64,000 bases of DNA, taken from the NCBI RefSeq assembly GCF_900129575.1, contig NZ_FQWE01000008.1, positions 92,868 to 156,867 on the forward strand. Direction: 5' to 3'. Below the pieces are notes generated by a model. It had not been told where the DNA came from, did no database searches, and saw only the letters and a list, made by a program, of their open reading frames with translations. The position numbers and the translations under genes are program-made. Position 1 is the first letter of the stretch, and the number at the start of each line of letters is the position of its first letter. Source of the stretch: Flavobacterium segetis. Its GTDB lineage: Bacteria; Bacteroidota; Bacteroidia; Flavobacteriales; Flavobacteriaceae. Positions 45,691-55,426 of this stretch are shown here, piece after piece.

Positions 45691-46323
45691 ATGGAAAATA
45701 TATTAGTAGCAGGTGCAAATGGCACCACAGGAAAAAAGATAGTGGCTATTTTAAATGAATCCAACAATTTTCACCCTATAGCCATGGTCAGAAAAGAGGA
45801 GCAACAAGCTTATTTTCAAGCTCAAAACATTGAAACTGTTTTGGGTGACTTAGAGGGTGATCTTTCTTCTGTTTTTAATCGACCGATTGATAAAGTAGTG
45901 TTCGCTGCTGGCTCTGCTGGGAAAAATGTTCTTGGAGTAGATCAAGAAGGAGCAAAAAAACTAATTGATGCCTCTAAAAAAGCAAACATTAAGAAGTTCG
46001 TGATGTTGAGTTCTATGGGAGCTGACAAACCAGAGGAAGCGACTCAATTGCAAGAATATTTAAAAGCAAAACACAACGCCGATGAATATTTAATAATAAG
46101 TGGTTTGGATTTTAGCATTGTTAGACCTGGTTCTCTAACTAATGAAGTTGCGCTAACTACCATTGAGCTGGAAGGAAAGTTAAATAAACATGGCGAAATC
46201 AGTCGGGATGATGTGGCGCAAACTTTGGTGCAAACATTAGATGATACCGTAGCTAGCAAGGCTACTTTTGAAATTATTAAAGGAGAAACTTTGATAGGCA
46301 AAGCACTTGAGAAAGTGAGTTAG
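45691..46323 (+). CDS. NAD(P)-binding atypical SDR (YtfG/YwnB-like)
   Basis: 210 residues from the ATG at 45691 (MENILVAGANGTTGKK), which gives the usual N terminus of this family; an ATG seven codons upstream adds a hydrophobic stretch without counterpart. The glycine-rich GANGTTGKK is the atypical SDR nucleotide motif; SSMGAD and the C-terminal FEIIKGET fit NAD(P)H-binding domain 10 proteins. There is no YxxxK catalytic pair. It is probably a redox-sensing or reductase protein of unknown substrate, standing alone. Confidence 0.85.
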   Translation: MENILVAGANGTTGKKIVAILNESNNFHPIAMVRKEEQQAYFQAQNIETVLGDLEGDLSSVFNRPIDKVVFAAGSAGKNVLGVDQEGAKKLIDASKKANIKKFVMLSSMGADKPEEATQLQEYLKAKHNADEYLIISGLDFSIVRPGSLTNEVALTTIELEGKLNKHGEISRDDVAQTLVQTLDDTVASKATFEIIKGETLIGKALEKVS

Positions 46324-46569
46324 ATTGTCGAATCTTGATTAAATACTTAAACCATTATAGTGACAAATGATTATTCAAGTAGAACAAGTATTTAGTTTAT
46401 AACGGTTGCCATTTCAGCGTTTTTTTATTCCTTTCTTTTTCTTCTATTTTATAGAAGTCTCAGATTTAGAGTAATGCTGAATCAAGAATGAGTAGTGTAT
46501 CAAATGGTTATGACAAATTTACTTAAAAGAGAACACGATTAAATTTAAGGAATCAAATCAGAAAATGCG

Positions 46570-47502
46570 CTACTTTATCTTATAGTCGTTGATGATTATT
46601 TTAATTCCTTCTGCGTATGTTGTTACTTTAAAATCTGGAAATGTAGTTTTAAATTTTGAAGACTCAAAGATGTTATCAATCGCGTAGCGAGGCAGTAATT
46701 CCTGTGTTTCTTTAAGGTTTTTGTCAAAGAAGGAACCAATTTTTAAGATGAGCCAACGCAACACCTTGTATTTTACTTGTCTTCCTAGTTGATGTTCTAT
46801 TTCGGCAATAAATTGCTTATAGGTTAGCCTATTGTCATCGCAAGGTAAGTGCCAGGTTTCCCCAAAAGCAGCAGCCGTATTACCAATTAGGGCCATGGCT
46901 TTGCTTGCATCTGGAGTAAAGATAAGAGTTCGTAAGACATTATCTTTTAAGAATACTTTGGGCTCTTTGCCTTTTTTGAGATTTTCGAAAATTAAACTGT
47001 TGGTCAGTCCTTTGGTTATACCGGGACCATAAAACTCCGGAGCTCTACAAATTACGGCTTCAATTTCCTTGTTTGCAATAGCTTTTAAAAGCAGTTCAGC
47101 TGCTAGTTTCTTTCCCTTTCCTTTTGTTCCATTTGAGGTTAAAGGAGTGTTTTCTGTTTGGATTTTACTGTCTTGCGGATATGCATAGGTGTTGTCAAAA
47201 TAGACAAGTTTACAATGATTCTTTCTACAGGCGTTAATTACATTTTGCATTACAATAACCCAATCTCGAAGCCAAATTTGGGAATCGTACGTTAGCCCCA
47301 CGGTCAGGTAAGCTATTTCAGTATTTTCTAGCGCTTTTAAAACACTTTCTGAATCCATTAAGTCTGCCTTAAAAAGTTCATCGTTTGGATCTACTTTTTG
47401 GGGATTGCGGCCCACTAATTTAATGTGAGGCGTATAATTTTTCCGCAGCTCACGGGCCAATCCTTCTCCTATTATCCCGTTTGCTCCTAATATGGTTTGC
47501 AT
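46570..47502 (-). CDS. NAD-dependent epimerase/dehydratase family protein
   Basis: 310 residues from the ATG at 47502 (MQTILGANGIIGEGLA). The longer open frame upstream would add a hydrophobic segment and is probably not translated. GANGIIGEGLA binds the dinucleotide and VYFDNTYAYPQDSKI supplies the Ser/Thr-Tyr region of extended SDRs, but with YAYP in place of the usual YxxxK, so classical epimerase chemistry is uncertain. Related proteins are often labelled NmrA-like or dTDP-glucose-epimerase-like. It is isolated, with no sugar-nucleotide genes nearby. Confidence 0.8.
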   Translation of the reverse strand: MQTILGANGIIGEGLARELRKNYTPHIKLVGRNPQKVDPNDELFKADLMDSESVLKALENTEIAYLTVGLTYDSQIWLRDWVIVMQNVINACRKNHCKLVYFDNTYAYPQDSKIQTENTPLTSNGTKGKGKKLAAELLLKAIANKEIEAVICRAPEFYGPGITKGLTNSLIFENLKKGKEPKVFLKDNVLRTLIFTPDASKAMALIGNTAAAFGETWHLPCDDNRLTYKQFIAEIEHQLGRQVKYKVLRWLILKIGSFFDKNLKETQELLPRYAIDNIFESSKFKTTFPDFKVTTYAEGIKIIINDYKIK

Positions 47503-47687
47503 TATATATTTATTTCTTGTGTCTTGTTTGCATGCTAAGATAAGAATAATAGTTAGGGAATATTTCAAGAAAAGCAGTAGCAATAACTACATATAATGAA
47601 GTGATAAGTTTAAATAATGGGAATTCAATTCCAAAGTGGAATAAAAGTGACTATTTTTGTTTCTTAGAATCATTTAAATACAGGATT

Positions 47688-48407
47688 ATGAAAACTATTT
47701 ATAAAGCAGCTGTACTTATTATTACAGTCCTTTTTAGCAGCACTGCCGTATTTGCTCAGACAAAGGATAAAAAAGCAAATTCGATTGTGCAAGAAATGCT
47801 AACGGCCATGGGCGGTATTAAAAATTACAATGCGACCCATTTCATTCAATGGGATTTTGTGAACAGAAAAATATTTTGGGACAAATGGACGGGAGATGTT
47901 CGTATCGAGAACCCAATCGCAAAGCAAGTGATTTTAGTAAACATAAACACTTTACAAGGAAAGGTTTATGAGAATGGACTACTATTGAATGACGATAACA
48001 AGACCATAGAGCTATTAGTAAAAGCTAAAAACTGGTGGATCAATGATTCGTATTGGTTGTTGATGCCGTGGAAATTACAAGATTCAGGAGTACATCTTAC
48101 TTTCGTCAAAACAGACCAATTACCAAATGGTAAAATGGTGGATATTTTGCAACTAACTTTTAATGGTGTTGGCGTAACACCTGAAAATAAATACTTGGTG
48201 TATGTAGATAAAAAAGAGCATTTAATTATACAATGGGCCTATTATCAAAACTTTAATGATGCGGAGCCAAAGTTTTTAAAACCTTGGAATAATTATCAAA
48301 AAGTGGGTAGTATTTTACTTTCTTTTGACAGACTTAATGAAGATGTAGGACCAAAAAATGTGATTGTTAAATCAAATTTTGATGCCTCTATTTTTACGAA
48401 ACTATAA
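47688..48407 (+). CDS. Exported protein of unknown function, LolA-like beta-sheet pattern
   Basis: 239 residues from ATG 47688 (MKTIYKAAVLIITVLFSSTA..., signal peptide to ~23). An earlier in-frame ATG at 47601 would bury the signal peptide and overlaps the divergent gene's leader. The mature part alternates beta strands (ATHFIQWDFVNRKIFWDKW, KYLVYVDKKEHLIIQWAYY), as in LolA/outer-membrane-lipoprotein-sorting-like folds. I cannot name a family with confidence. It is followed by an intrinsic terminator. Confidence 0.75.
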   Translation: MKTIYKAAVLIITVLFSSTAVFAQTKDKKANSIVQEMLTAMGGIKNYNATHFIQWDFVNRKIFWDKWTGDVRIENPIAKQVILVNINTLQGKVYENGLLLNDDNKTIELLVKAKNWWINDSYWLLMPWKLQDSGVHLTFVKTDQLPNGKMVDILQLTFNGVGVTPENKYLVYVDKKEHLIIQWAYYQNFNDAEPKFLKPWNNYQKVGSILLSFDRLNEDVGPKNVIVKSNFDASIFTKL

Positions 48408-48440
48408 AAAAGACCTTTTGTAATTAATTTTTGCAAATAC

Positions 48441-48473
48441 AAAAAAACCAGTCTACATCAGGCTGGTTTCTTA
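48441..48473. terminator. Terminator after the exported protein gene
   Basis: Stem AAACCAG / CTGGTTT (48445-48451, 48463-48469) with A residues before and T residues after; it lies between convergent genes and may work in both directions. Confidence 0.7.
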
Positions 48474-48521
48474 GTATTATTGATTATTGCTATTTCTATC
48501 CAACTACTACGGACATTAATT

Positions 48522-48866
48522 CTAGAATATTTTTAGTGTTTCAATGAAGATATATAGGTTAAGCCCAAAATAAAATAAAGCAGGCGATGAAGCCTTTACG
48601 CCGTCTTTAATTTTTATTCTTACAATTACTCCTAAAAACATCAATAAAGCTAGACCTCCGGAGGAGAGCAGTAAAATAGAATCGTATAGTAAGCCAATTA
48701 GTAAACCTAAAGCTCCCACAATCTCTAATATTGCGGTAAGCGTTCCAAATTTGCTCAAACCAAATCGGACAAATTCACTTTTCATTTTTGGATTTGTAAA
48801 ATAAGCGATTCCATAGGCTAAGAAAGAGAGGCTTGAAAAAAGGATTAAAACTTCAAGTAAACGCAT
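48522..48866 (-). CDS. DoxX-family small membrane protein
   Basis: 114 residues with four hydrophobic helices. The sequence around FGLSKFGTLTAILEIVGALGLLIG is typical of DoxX-like proteins, which have been linked to quinone or thiosulfate redox chemistry in some organisms but usually lack an assigned role. Its start codon overlaps the stop of the preceding DoxX-like gene at 48866, implying a two-subunit membrane unit. Confidence 0.8.
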   Translation of the reverse strand: MRLLEVLILFSSLSFLAYGIAYFTNPKMKSEFVRFGLSKFGTLTAILEIVGALGLLIGLLYDSILLLSSGGLALLMFLGVIVRIKIKDGVKASSPALFYFGLNLYIFIETLKIF

Positions 48867-49213
48867 TAGGCAATTAAATTAAGGGTTACAGCAGCAATAT
48901 ACAGACTTAATAGCATCAGAAATAAAGATGGTATGCGCTTTTGCCAAGGATTATTTACTTTAAAGTGAAAATATTGTGCGCTTAACATCAAGAAAGCCAT
49001 CAATAGTGCTGGAATTAGCACGAGCGAAGGATACCAGATGCCTGTTATAAGTAAAGTAGCCAATGCTATTTTCGTTGCTCCAACAAGTGCTCGTGTCAAA
49101 TCACTCAGCTCATATTGCTTAAATTCTTTTACAATATTATCAAAGCGGAATACCCATACAATAATAACAGAAATAGCGACAATGAGTTGTGCAATCACGG
49201 ATAAATTTATCAT
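48866..49213 (-). CDS. DoxX-like small membrane protein, second member of the pair
   Basis: 115 residues from the ATG at 49213 (MINLSVIAQLIVA); the open frame extends upstream through a lysine-rich stretch that is unlikely to be translated. Four hydrophobic helices, with LVGATKIALATLLITGIW resembling the DoxX core. It is translationally coupled to the downstream DoxX gene. Function unknown. Confidence 0.75.
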   Translation of the reverse strand: MINLSVIAQLIVAISVIIVWVFRFDNIVKEFKQYELSDLTRALVGATKIALATLLITGIWYPSLVLIPALLMAFLMLSAQYFHFKVNNPWQKRIPSLFLMLLSLYIAAVTLNLIA

Positions 49214-49639
49214 TTTAGTTTTTTTTTTAATTTTCTTACTCTTTTGGCTTTTCAGGTGTTGCCCCGTTATTTTATAGTGAGGTCTGGTCTTCACTTTTAT
49301 AATGCTTTTCTATTTTTGATTCAAAATCAATTTATAATTTCACGAAAGCTTTTTACTAATTTATCGCCCAAAAGATCAGTATAAAAGTAGTTGTTTTATT
49401 TGTATTACTTACTTATTTAAGGGAAACGTGTTATGCAAAAGTAAAGAAACACAAATTCGACTAAATCAAACATAGTTTAAAAATTGGTGTCGGAGGAACT
49501 TTGTATTTAATAAGCTTGACAATCACTCCTTGTTTATTTTTTAGGATTCGTGTAGTTTTTATACTTTCAATGCAGGGCGTATTTTTGGGATCAGAAGTCA
49601 TCTCTTACTAGATTTTTCCTAGATTATCATTTTTCATAT
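49214..49639. other. Intergenic region upstream of the DoxX pair
   Basis: No intact gene. AT-rich DNA that should include the DoxX promoter and, toward the right, the last damaged codons of the leucine-rich-repeat relic. Confidence 0.5.
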
Positions 49640-50139
49640 CTAGTAAAAAAATTGTCTATGGTTGATACATTTATAATGATCAACACTTTTTAAATTATCA
49701 AATTCACTTAGCTGTAAATTATCCAATTTTTTGGAAGGTTTTAAAAATCAAGATTGATAACTTGATTTCCTTGAATATATAAAGGTTTTAATTTTGAATA
49801 TTTTTAAATAAATTCAAATTCTACAATTTCATTCTAAAAGGTATAAAAATACGACAGACTGGCTATGTTTTTAATTGTCGGTTTAAGCCCTAGTTTATTT
49901 TCTCCTACATAAATTTCTTCAATTGTTGAATATCCATAAAATACTGCAATTTTTTTTATCTTATTTGTCATAAAAGTAAGTGACTTCTTACTTTTGAAGT
50001 GAATTAAATCGTCAATTGATTTAATATTTCGTTTTGATAGTTAAAGTCTTTGAACCGTATCTATTTCGCTAATTTCTATTATATAATTTTTGTTTCTAAC
50101 GTTACTAGGGTCAATTATAGCTCTTTTAAATTGAAATCC
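49640..50139 (-). pseudogene. Decayed leucine-rich-repeat-like gene
   Basis: On the minus strand one frame is open from 50139 to 50044 (FKRAIIDPSNVRNKNYIIEI, EIDTVQRL), stops at TAA 50043-50041, then stays open for 68 codons to TAG 49836-49834 (KRNIKSIDDLIHFKS, KSLTFMTNKIKKI, YSTIEEIYVGENKLGLKP). Further stops and a frame slip follow (KLKPLYIQGNQVINLDF, then in another frame KKLDNLQLSEFDNLKSV). The periodic leucines and asparagines resemble leucine-rich-repeat proteins. No start codon or intact frame remains, so this is a relic. Confidence 0.6.
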
Positions 50140-50600
50140 TTAAATTTATTTTCTGTAAGCTAGTTTGAAAAAATATCAAAGCTGTAAAAAGCAGGAATAA
50201 ATATTTAATTTTTATAATTTATTTTAATACTTTGTCCAGCTTATTCAAAGACGCATCAATCCTACATTTTACTATTCGGAGCGCGGTGAAATTTTTTTAT
50301 TTTTATAGCATTTCAAATGTAATAAATAATTCTTACAAATCATGTAATGAATCCTAATTTAATCAAGCTATTTGGTTTCTTCAGAAGTGCAAATCGGTTG
50401 TTTTAAATCTGTTTGTTTAAACAACATATTTTGCAGGGAGGTGATGTCCTCGCTTAAATTAAAATAGTAATGGAATCTGCTAAAATATAGTCAAGCTGTA
50501 TCGGTTTCATAAAAACAGATTCTATTATGCCTTATTAGATGTGTATGTAATGATTAGGAAGGTGAATGATTTTTCTAATGATAATTTGATGTTCTTGATA
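50140..50600. other. Intergenic DNA, no gene recognised
   Basis: AT-rich stretch with stops in all frames. Short coherent runs on the minus strand may continue the leucine-rich-repeat relic but are too damaged to support. Confidence 0.45.
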
Positions 50601-50674
50601 GACCTGATCGTAACTTTATCCTTTATGTCCTCTATTTAAGGGCATAAAGATAGAGTGAATAATAGGAGCTATAT
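50601..50674 (+). ncRNA. Structured intergenic repeat, copy C (possibly Flavo-1-like)
   Basis: Plus strand: GACCTGATCGTAACTTTATCC, TTTATGTCC, loop, GGGCATAAAGAT, AGAGTGAATAATAGGAGCTAT (the conserved blocks are separated here by commas). ATCCTTTATGtCC pairs with GGgCATAAAGAT. Its blocks match copies A, B and D in order. It is surrounded by non-coding DNA upstream of the clpB terminator. Confidence 0.55.
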
Positions 50675-51002
50675 TATTCTTAAAAAATAGCGTCCTACTC
50701 CAAAACGTTTTGTAGTAATTGGTCTGTTCAACGGACTATTAATAGTTAAAAAAACTAATTTTCAGTAGATAGTTTAATGATATTATTGGAGTGGTGCTTT
50801 ATCTTTTTGAAATTTAAAGTATTTAAAATTAAAATTTTCTTTATGGAGACTGAATCAAAAAAAAGCTGTTGATACTACTGTTTAGGCTGTTACAGATAAA
50901 ATGTAATTTTAAAATTAGGATTTATGATTCCGATTCACAGGTTTAATAGATTGTTTTAGTGTATTGGGAAAATAAAATTTAACTGTAGAAATAGGAGTTT
51001 TT

Positions 51003-51045
51003 AAACACAACAACTAGCTAAAAAGGCTAGTTGTTGTGTTTTTAT
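51003..51045 (-). terminator. Strong terminator after clpB
   Basis: Perfect 16-base inverted repeat AAACACAACAACTAGC / GCTAGTTGTTGTGTTT (51003-51018, 51026-51041), with A/T runs outside. It lies 17 bases beyond the clpB stop codon. Confidence 0.9.
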
Positions 51046-51061
51046 TCTCAGGAAATTACCG

Positions 51062-53665
51062 CTAGCTTAAAATTTGTGTTTGATTTCTAAAAACTAATTT
51101 TCCATCAAATGCATCGATTAGTACGATGCTATCCGTTGTAATTTTTCCGGAAAGAATTTCCTTTGATAATTCATTAAGCACCTCTCTTTGAATGACTCTT
51201 TTCACGGGTCTAGCGCCAAACTGAGGATCATATCCTTTCTCTGACAAATAAGCAATAGCTTCAGGAGTGGCGTCCATAATAATTCCTTGAAGTGCTAGCA
51301 TTTTGGTGACACTTTTCAGTTGGAGTCCAACAATTTTAGTAATATTTTCCGTGGTGAGCGGTGTGAACATTACAATTTCATCGATACGATTGATAAATTC
51401 AGGTCGTACGGTTTGTTTTAATAATGCCAATACTTCAATTTTTGCAGCTTCTGTGGCTGCCGTAACACCTCCCTTTGGATTATCAAATTTATCCTGAATA
51501 ATCTGACTTCCCATATTAGATGTCATAATAATTATAGTGTTTTTAAAATCGGCTAGTCGTCCCTTATTATCTGTCAATCTTCCTTCATCTAAAACTTGTA
51601 ATAATATGTTGAACGTATCAGGATGAGCTTTTTCAATTTCATCTAACAATATAACAGAATATGGTTTTCTACGAACCGCTTCTGTCAATTGTCCGCCTTC
51701 ATCATATCCCACATATCCTGGAGGAGCACCTACTAAACGACTTACGCTATGACGTTCCTGATATTCGCTCATATCAATACGAGTCATCGCATTTTCATCA
51801 TCAAATAAATACTCTGCTAAGGCTTTTGCCAATTCCGTTTTTCCAACTCCAGTTGTACCTAAGAAAAGGAATGTTCCAACCGGTTTTTTCATATCCTGTA
51901 ATCCGGCGCGGCTTCTTCTTACGGCATCACTCACGGCTTCAATTGCTTCTTCTTGACCTACGACTCTGAGATGCAATTCATCTTCCAGTTTTAGAAGTTT
52001 TTCTCGATCTCCTTGAAGCATTTTCATTACAGGAATTCCTGTCCATTTAGCAACAACTTCAGCAATGTCTTCGCGAGTTACTTCCTCTTTTATCAATGAC
52101 GTTCCAGATTGATTTTCTTGCAATTCCTTGATTAAAATATCTAAACGTTCCTGTGCTTCTTTGATCTTACCATAACGAATTTCAGCTACTTTGCCATAAT
52201 CACCTTCACGCTCCGCACGTTCAGCTTCATATTTAAAATCTTCAATTTCTGTTTTAACCGCTTGAATATTATCAACTAAATCTTTTTCTGATTTCCATTT
52301 GGCATAGATTTCGTTGCGATCTTCTTTTAAGTTAGCCAAATCCATTCCCAAAATTTTGAGTTTAGTTTCGTCTTTTTCTCGTTTAATTGCCTCAATTTCA
52401 ATCTCTAGCTGCATTATTTTTCGATCTAAAACATCGAGTTCTTCCGGTTTTGAATTGATTTCCATGCGTAATTTTGAGGCTGCTTCATCCATTAAATCAA
52501 TGGCTTTGTCTGGCAGGAAACGATTGGTAATATACCGCTGTGATAATTCGACGGCTGCGATAATAGCGTCATCTTTTATTTGGACTTTATGATGAGTTTC
52601 GTATTTTTCTTTGATCCCTCGCAGAATTGAAATCGCACTTTCAGTATCTGGCTCCTCAACTACTATTTTTTGGAATCGTCTTTCCAGTGCTTTGTCTTTT
52701 TCAAAATATTTTTGATATTCGTCTAATGTAGTGGCCCCAATTGCACGAAGTTCTCCACGAGCTAATGCAGGCTTTAAAATGTTAGCTGCATCCATTGCAC
52801 CTTCGCCACCACCAGCTCCAACTAAAGTGTGAATTTCATCAATAAATAATACAATATCACCTTCTGATGAAGTTACTTCTTTCACCACAGCTTTTAGTCG
52901 CTCTTCAAATTCTCCTTTAAATTTAGCACCAGCAATAAGCGCTCCCATATCTAAAGAATAAACAATTTTGTCTTTTAAATTATCAGGAACATCTCCATCT
53001 ACAATTCTATGCGCTAAACCTTCAGCAATAGCCGTTTTACCTACACCGGGTTCTCCAACTAGCATAGGATTGTTTTTAGTTCTACGAGTTAGGATTTGTA
53101 GAACACGACGGATTTCTTCATCTCGACCAATTACAGGATCAAGTTTTCCATTTCTTGCTAATTCATTTAGATTTTTAGCATATTTATTTAAAGAGTTATA
53201 ATTTTCCTCTGCCGAGGCCGAAGTAACTCTTTCTCCTTTGCGCAGTTCGTCAATTGCAGCTTTTAAACCTTTTCCAGTGACACCCTGATCTTTTAAAATT
53301 TGAGCTGCTTTAGTTTTAGAATCAAAAATGGCTAAAATTAAATGCTCTATCGAAACGAATTCGTCGTTCATTTTTTTTGCAATAATTTCCGATTCATTTA
53401 ATGTGGTGTTTGCTGTTCTAGAAAGCATTATTTCTCCACCAGAAACTTTGGGAAAACTTTGAATGGTACTGTCTAATATTTGAATAAATAAGGGAACATT
53501 TACGTTTAATTTTTTTAAAATAAAAGGAGCGACATTTTCATCGACTTCAAAAATAGCCTTAAAAATATGTTCATTCTCAATTTGTTGTTGCCCTTGGCTT
53601 TGTGCTAACTGCTGTGATAGCTGAATCGCTTCTTGTGATTTTATCGTAAATTTATTTATGTTCAT
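51062..53665 (-). CDS. clpB: ATP-dependent disaggregase ClpB
   Basis: 867 residues, full length. N-domain ([17 protein letters not shown]), first AAA module with [13 protein letters not shown] and the DEIHTL Walker B, the coiled-coil middle domain (~400-520, rich in Lys/Glu heptads) and second AAA module with [13 protein letters not shown] and LLDEIEKAH. It works with DnaK to rescue aggregated proteins after heat stress. It starts at the ATG 53665, divergent from ytxJ, and is monocistronic. No defects are seen. Confidence 0.98.
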   Translation of the reverse strand: MNINKFTIKSQEAIQLSQQLAQSQGQQQIENEHIFKAIFEVDENVAPFILKKLNVNVPLFIQILDSTIQSFPKVSGGEIMLSRTANTTLNESEIIAKKMNDEFVSIEHLILAIFDSKTKAAQILKDQGVTGKGLKAAIDELRKGERVTSASAEENYNSLNKYAKNLNELARNGKLDPVIGRDEEIRRVLQILTRRTKNNPMLVGEPGVGKTAIAEGLAHRIVDGDVPDNLKDKIVYSLDMGALIAGAKFKGEFEERLKAVVKEVTSSEGDIVLFIDEIHTLVGAGGGEGAMDAANILKPALARGELRAIGATTLDEYQKYFEKDKALERRFQKIVVEEPDTESAISILRGIKEKYETHHKVQIKDDAIIAAVELSQRYITNRFLPDKAIDLMDEAASKLRMEINSKPEELDVLDRKIMQLEIEIEAIKREKDETKLKILGMDLANLKEDRNEIYAKWKSEKDLVDNIQAVKTEIEDFKYEAERAEREGDYGKVAEIRYGKIKEAQERLDILIKELQENQSGTSLIKEEVTREDIAEVVAKWTGIPVMKMLQGDREKLLKLEDELHLRVVGQEEAIEAVSDAVRRSRAGLQDMKKPVGTFLFLGTTGVGKTELAKALAEYLFDDENAMTRIDMSEYQERHSVSRLVGAPPGYVGYDEGGQLTEAVRRKPYSVILLDEIEKAHPDTFNILLQVLDEGRLTDNKGRLADFKNTIIIMTSNMGSQIIQDKFDNPKGGVTAATEAAKIEVLALLKQTVRPEFINRIDEIVMFTPLTTENITKIVGLQLKSVTKMLALQGIIMDATPEAIAYLSEKGYDPQFGARPVKRVIQREVLNELSKEILSGKITTDSIVLIDAFDGKLVFRNQTQILS

Positions 53666-53807
53666 GACTTTTAATTGTTTTGTTATTTAACTAACTTTGA
53701 AAATTAATATTCAATATATATTCCAATACAATAGTACCGACAAATTGTCAGAAATAATATGATTTTTATCATGTACTTACGGCGAAATGTCTTAAAATAA
53801 GACAATT

Positions 53808-54197
53808 ATGAGTTTTTTTAAAAATATTTTTAATAGTTTAGGTGAATCTTCATCAAAGGAGAACAAATGCAACTGGATTGAGTTAAATGATTTAGGGCAG
53901 TTAAATGAAATTAGCAGTTTGTCAAACGATAAACCTATTGCTATTTTTAAACATAGCACTAGGTGTAGTGTAAGTAGAATGGCACTAAAACAGTTTGAAA
54001 ATGAGTTTGATAACGCAGATAAAGTTACACTTTATTTTTTAGATTTGATTGAAAACCGAGCTATATCTAATGAAATAGCATCACGTTTTGGCGTTAACCA
54101 TCAAAGTCCACAATTGATTTTAATAAAAGATGGAAAAGCTGTTTACCATGTTTCACATAGTGATATTGATGCAAATGCATTAAGTAGCAAAATATAA
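53808..54197 (+). CDS. ytxJ: Bacillithiol system redox-active protein YtxJ
   Basis: 129 residues with a thioredoxin-like fold. The core FKHSTRCSVSRMALKQFENE carries the family's single active Cys in a CxxS arrangement, followed by cis-Pro region NHQSPQLILIKDGK. YtxJ (also called BrxC) is linked to de-bacillithiolation in Firmicutes and is found in bacillithiol-making Bacteroidetes. It indicates that this organism probably uses bacillithiol, which is relevant because ergothioneine-type genes lie only 3 kb away. Confidence 0.9.
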   Translation: MSFFKNIFNSLGESSSKENKCNWIELNDLGQLNEISSLSNDKPIAIFKHSTRCSVSRMALKQFENEFDNADKVTLYFLDLIENRAISNEIASRFGVNHQSPQLILIKDGKAVYHVSHSDIDANALSSKI

Positions 54198-54218
54198 TTT
54201 TTAAATTTAAAATATATT

Positions 54219-54254
54219 GCCGCAAATTTCTAAATTTAAAAATTTGCGGCTTTT
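54219..54254. terminator. Bidirectional terminator between ytxJ and the membrane protein pair
   Basis: Perfect 11-base stem GCCGCAAATTT / AAATTTGCGGC (54219-54229, 54240-54250) followed by TTTT; it lies between convergent genes. Confidence 0.85.
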
Positions 54255-54262
54255 CTATGTTT

Positions 54263-55426
54263 TTAATAGCCACCGTTTGATCCACCTCCACTAAAGCCAC
54301 CATCTCCAAATTTCATAGGTGAATCTATTGTATTCTCCGGTTTTAAGCCAAATTGAGAAGTAAGAATTAAAGCTTCAGCATTAATAAAATCAGTAGAATT
54401 AGTAAAGCGATCTGGTTGAAATGTCAAGCCTTCTCTTTTATCTTTTAACTTTTTTATACTAAAGTAAGCTACTGTAAAAAGGAGTAAACCTGCTACAATT
54501 AAATATATTTCAGCTGAAACTTCTAAAAAGTATAAATCTATTGTGTATAGTGTAAAAACAAAGCACAAGAAACCAATATAAAGTAATGCGCGATCAAATA
54601 GCTTAATTCCAAAAAACATATAGATGCCAGGAACTATAAAAGTGAAAGTGTAGAAAAACCATGCGAATGAAATATCCGAGTTTTGTGCAATCTCACTACC
54701 CATTAATTCTATTGAAAGTTCGCGAACTACCAAATAATTTCCTGAGAAGTAAAACAAAATTAGACCGTAATATTTAACTAATAAAATTCCTTTTTGATAA
54801 AATGGGAATTGCAAATTTATAGCCATTCTTTTACAGGCGAAGTAAATTCCAATTCCGTAAATCATTACAATAAAGGGTAGAATACTTTTGGCAATAATTC
54901 CCAATTCAAACAAACCAAAAACAATTACTGAAGTGCTGGCAACACAAAAAATTATAATGGATGCACGATTTAAATATCGTAAATAAGTCAGCAATGAAAC
55001 AATTGTTGCAACTGATGCAACAATAAGTTCATTCTCATTTGTAATACTTGCTATTGCTCCAAACAAAACCAATTGACTGCCGATAATAAAGCTATCATCT
55101 AGTCCTTGCTCGGAATAATTTTGATTCGCAAAAAATTCTGCTCCAATAAATCCCACCGCTGCAAAAAGGAAAAGAAAAATTTCGAAATCATCCTCCATAA
55201 AAGAGAATCCTACAAATGAAATGAAGCCACAAATTGAGGAATATAGCAAAATTCCTAATAAGGCAAATCCTATGCGGAGTAATAAGTTTTGCTGTTTTTT
55301 TAGTGCTGGATGTGAGGTGATGATTTCGGTTAATTGGTCTTTAGAAATAAATCTAGCTTTGTATAGTAATTGTGCCTCTTCAACTAAGAGCTGATTTTCT
55401 AACTTTATTTTATCTAATGCTATCAT
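54263..55426 (-). CDS. Multi-pass membrane protein with glycine-rich tail, DUF2157-associated
   Basis: 387 residues with about 11 hydrophobic segments after a hydrophilic N terminus (IKLENQLLVEEAQLLYKARF...). A soluble C-terminal tail ends GDGGFSGGGSNGGY, a flexible Gly/Ser motif seen in several YgcG/TPM_phosphatase-like Bacteroidetes proteins. The start overlaps the stop of the DUF2157 gene by four bases (ATGA), so the two are translationally coupled. Function unknown; it resembles a diverged DUF2157 duplicate (compare FISKDQLTEIITSHP with FISKEQHEQIITYRS in the neighbour). Confidence 0.8.
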   Translation of the reverse strand: MIALDKIKLENQLLVEEAQLLYKARFISKDQLTEIITSHPALKKQQNLLLRIGFALLGILLYSSICGFISFVGFSFMEDDFEIFLFLFAAVGFIGAEFFANQNYSEQGLDDSFIIGSQLVLFGAIASITNENELIVASVATIVSLLTYLRYLNRASIIIFCVASTSVIVFGLFELGIIAKSILPFIVMIYGIGIYFACKRMAINLQFPFYQKGILLVKYYGLILFYFSGNYLVVRELSIELMGSEIAQNSDISFAWFFYTFTFIVPGIYMFFGIKLFDRALLYIGFLCFVFTLYTIDLYFLEVSAEIYLIVAGLLLFTVAYFSIKKLKDKREGLTFQPDRFTNSTDFINAEALILTSQFGLKPENTIDSPMKFGDGGFSGGGSNGGY

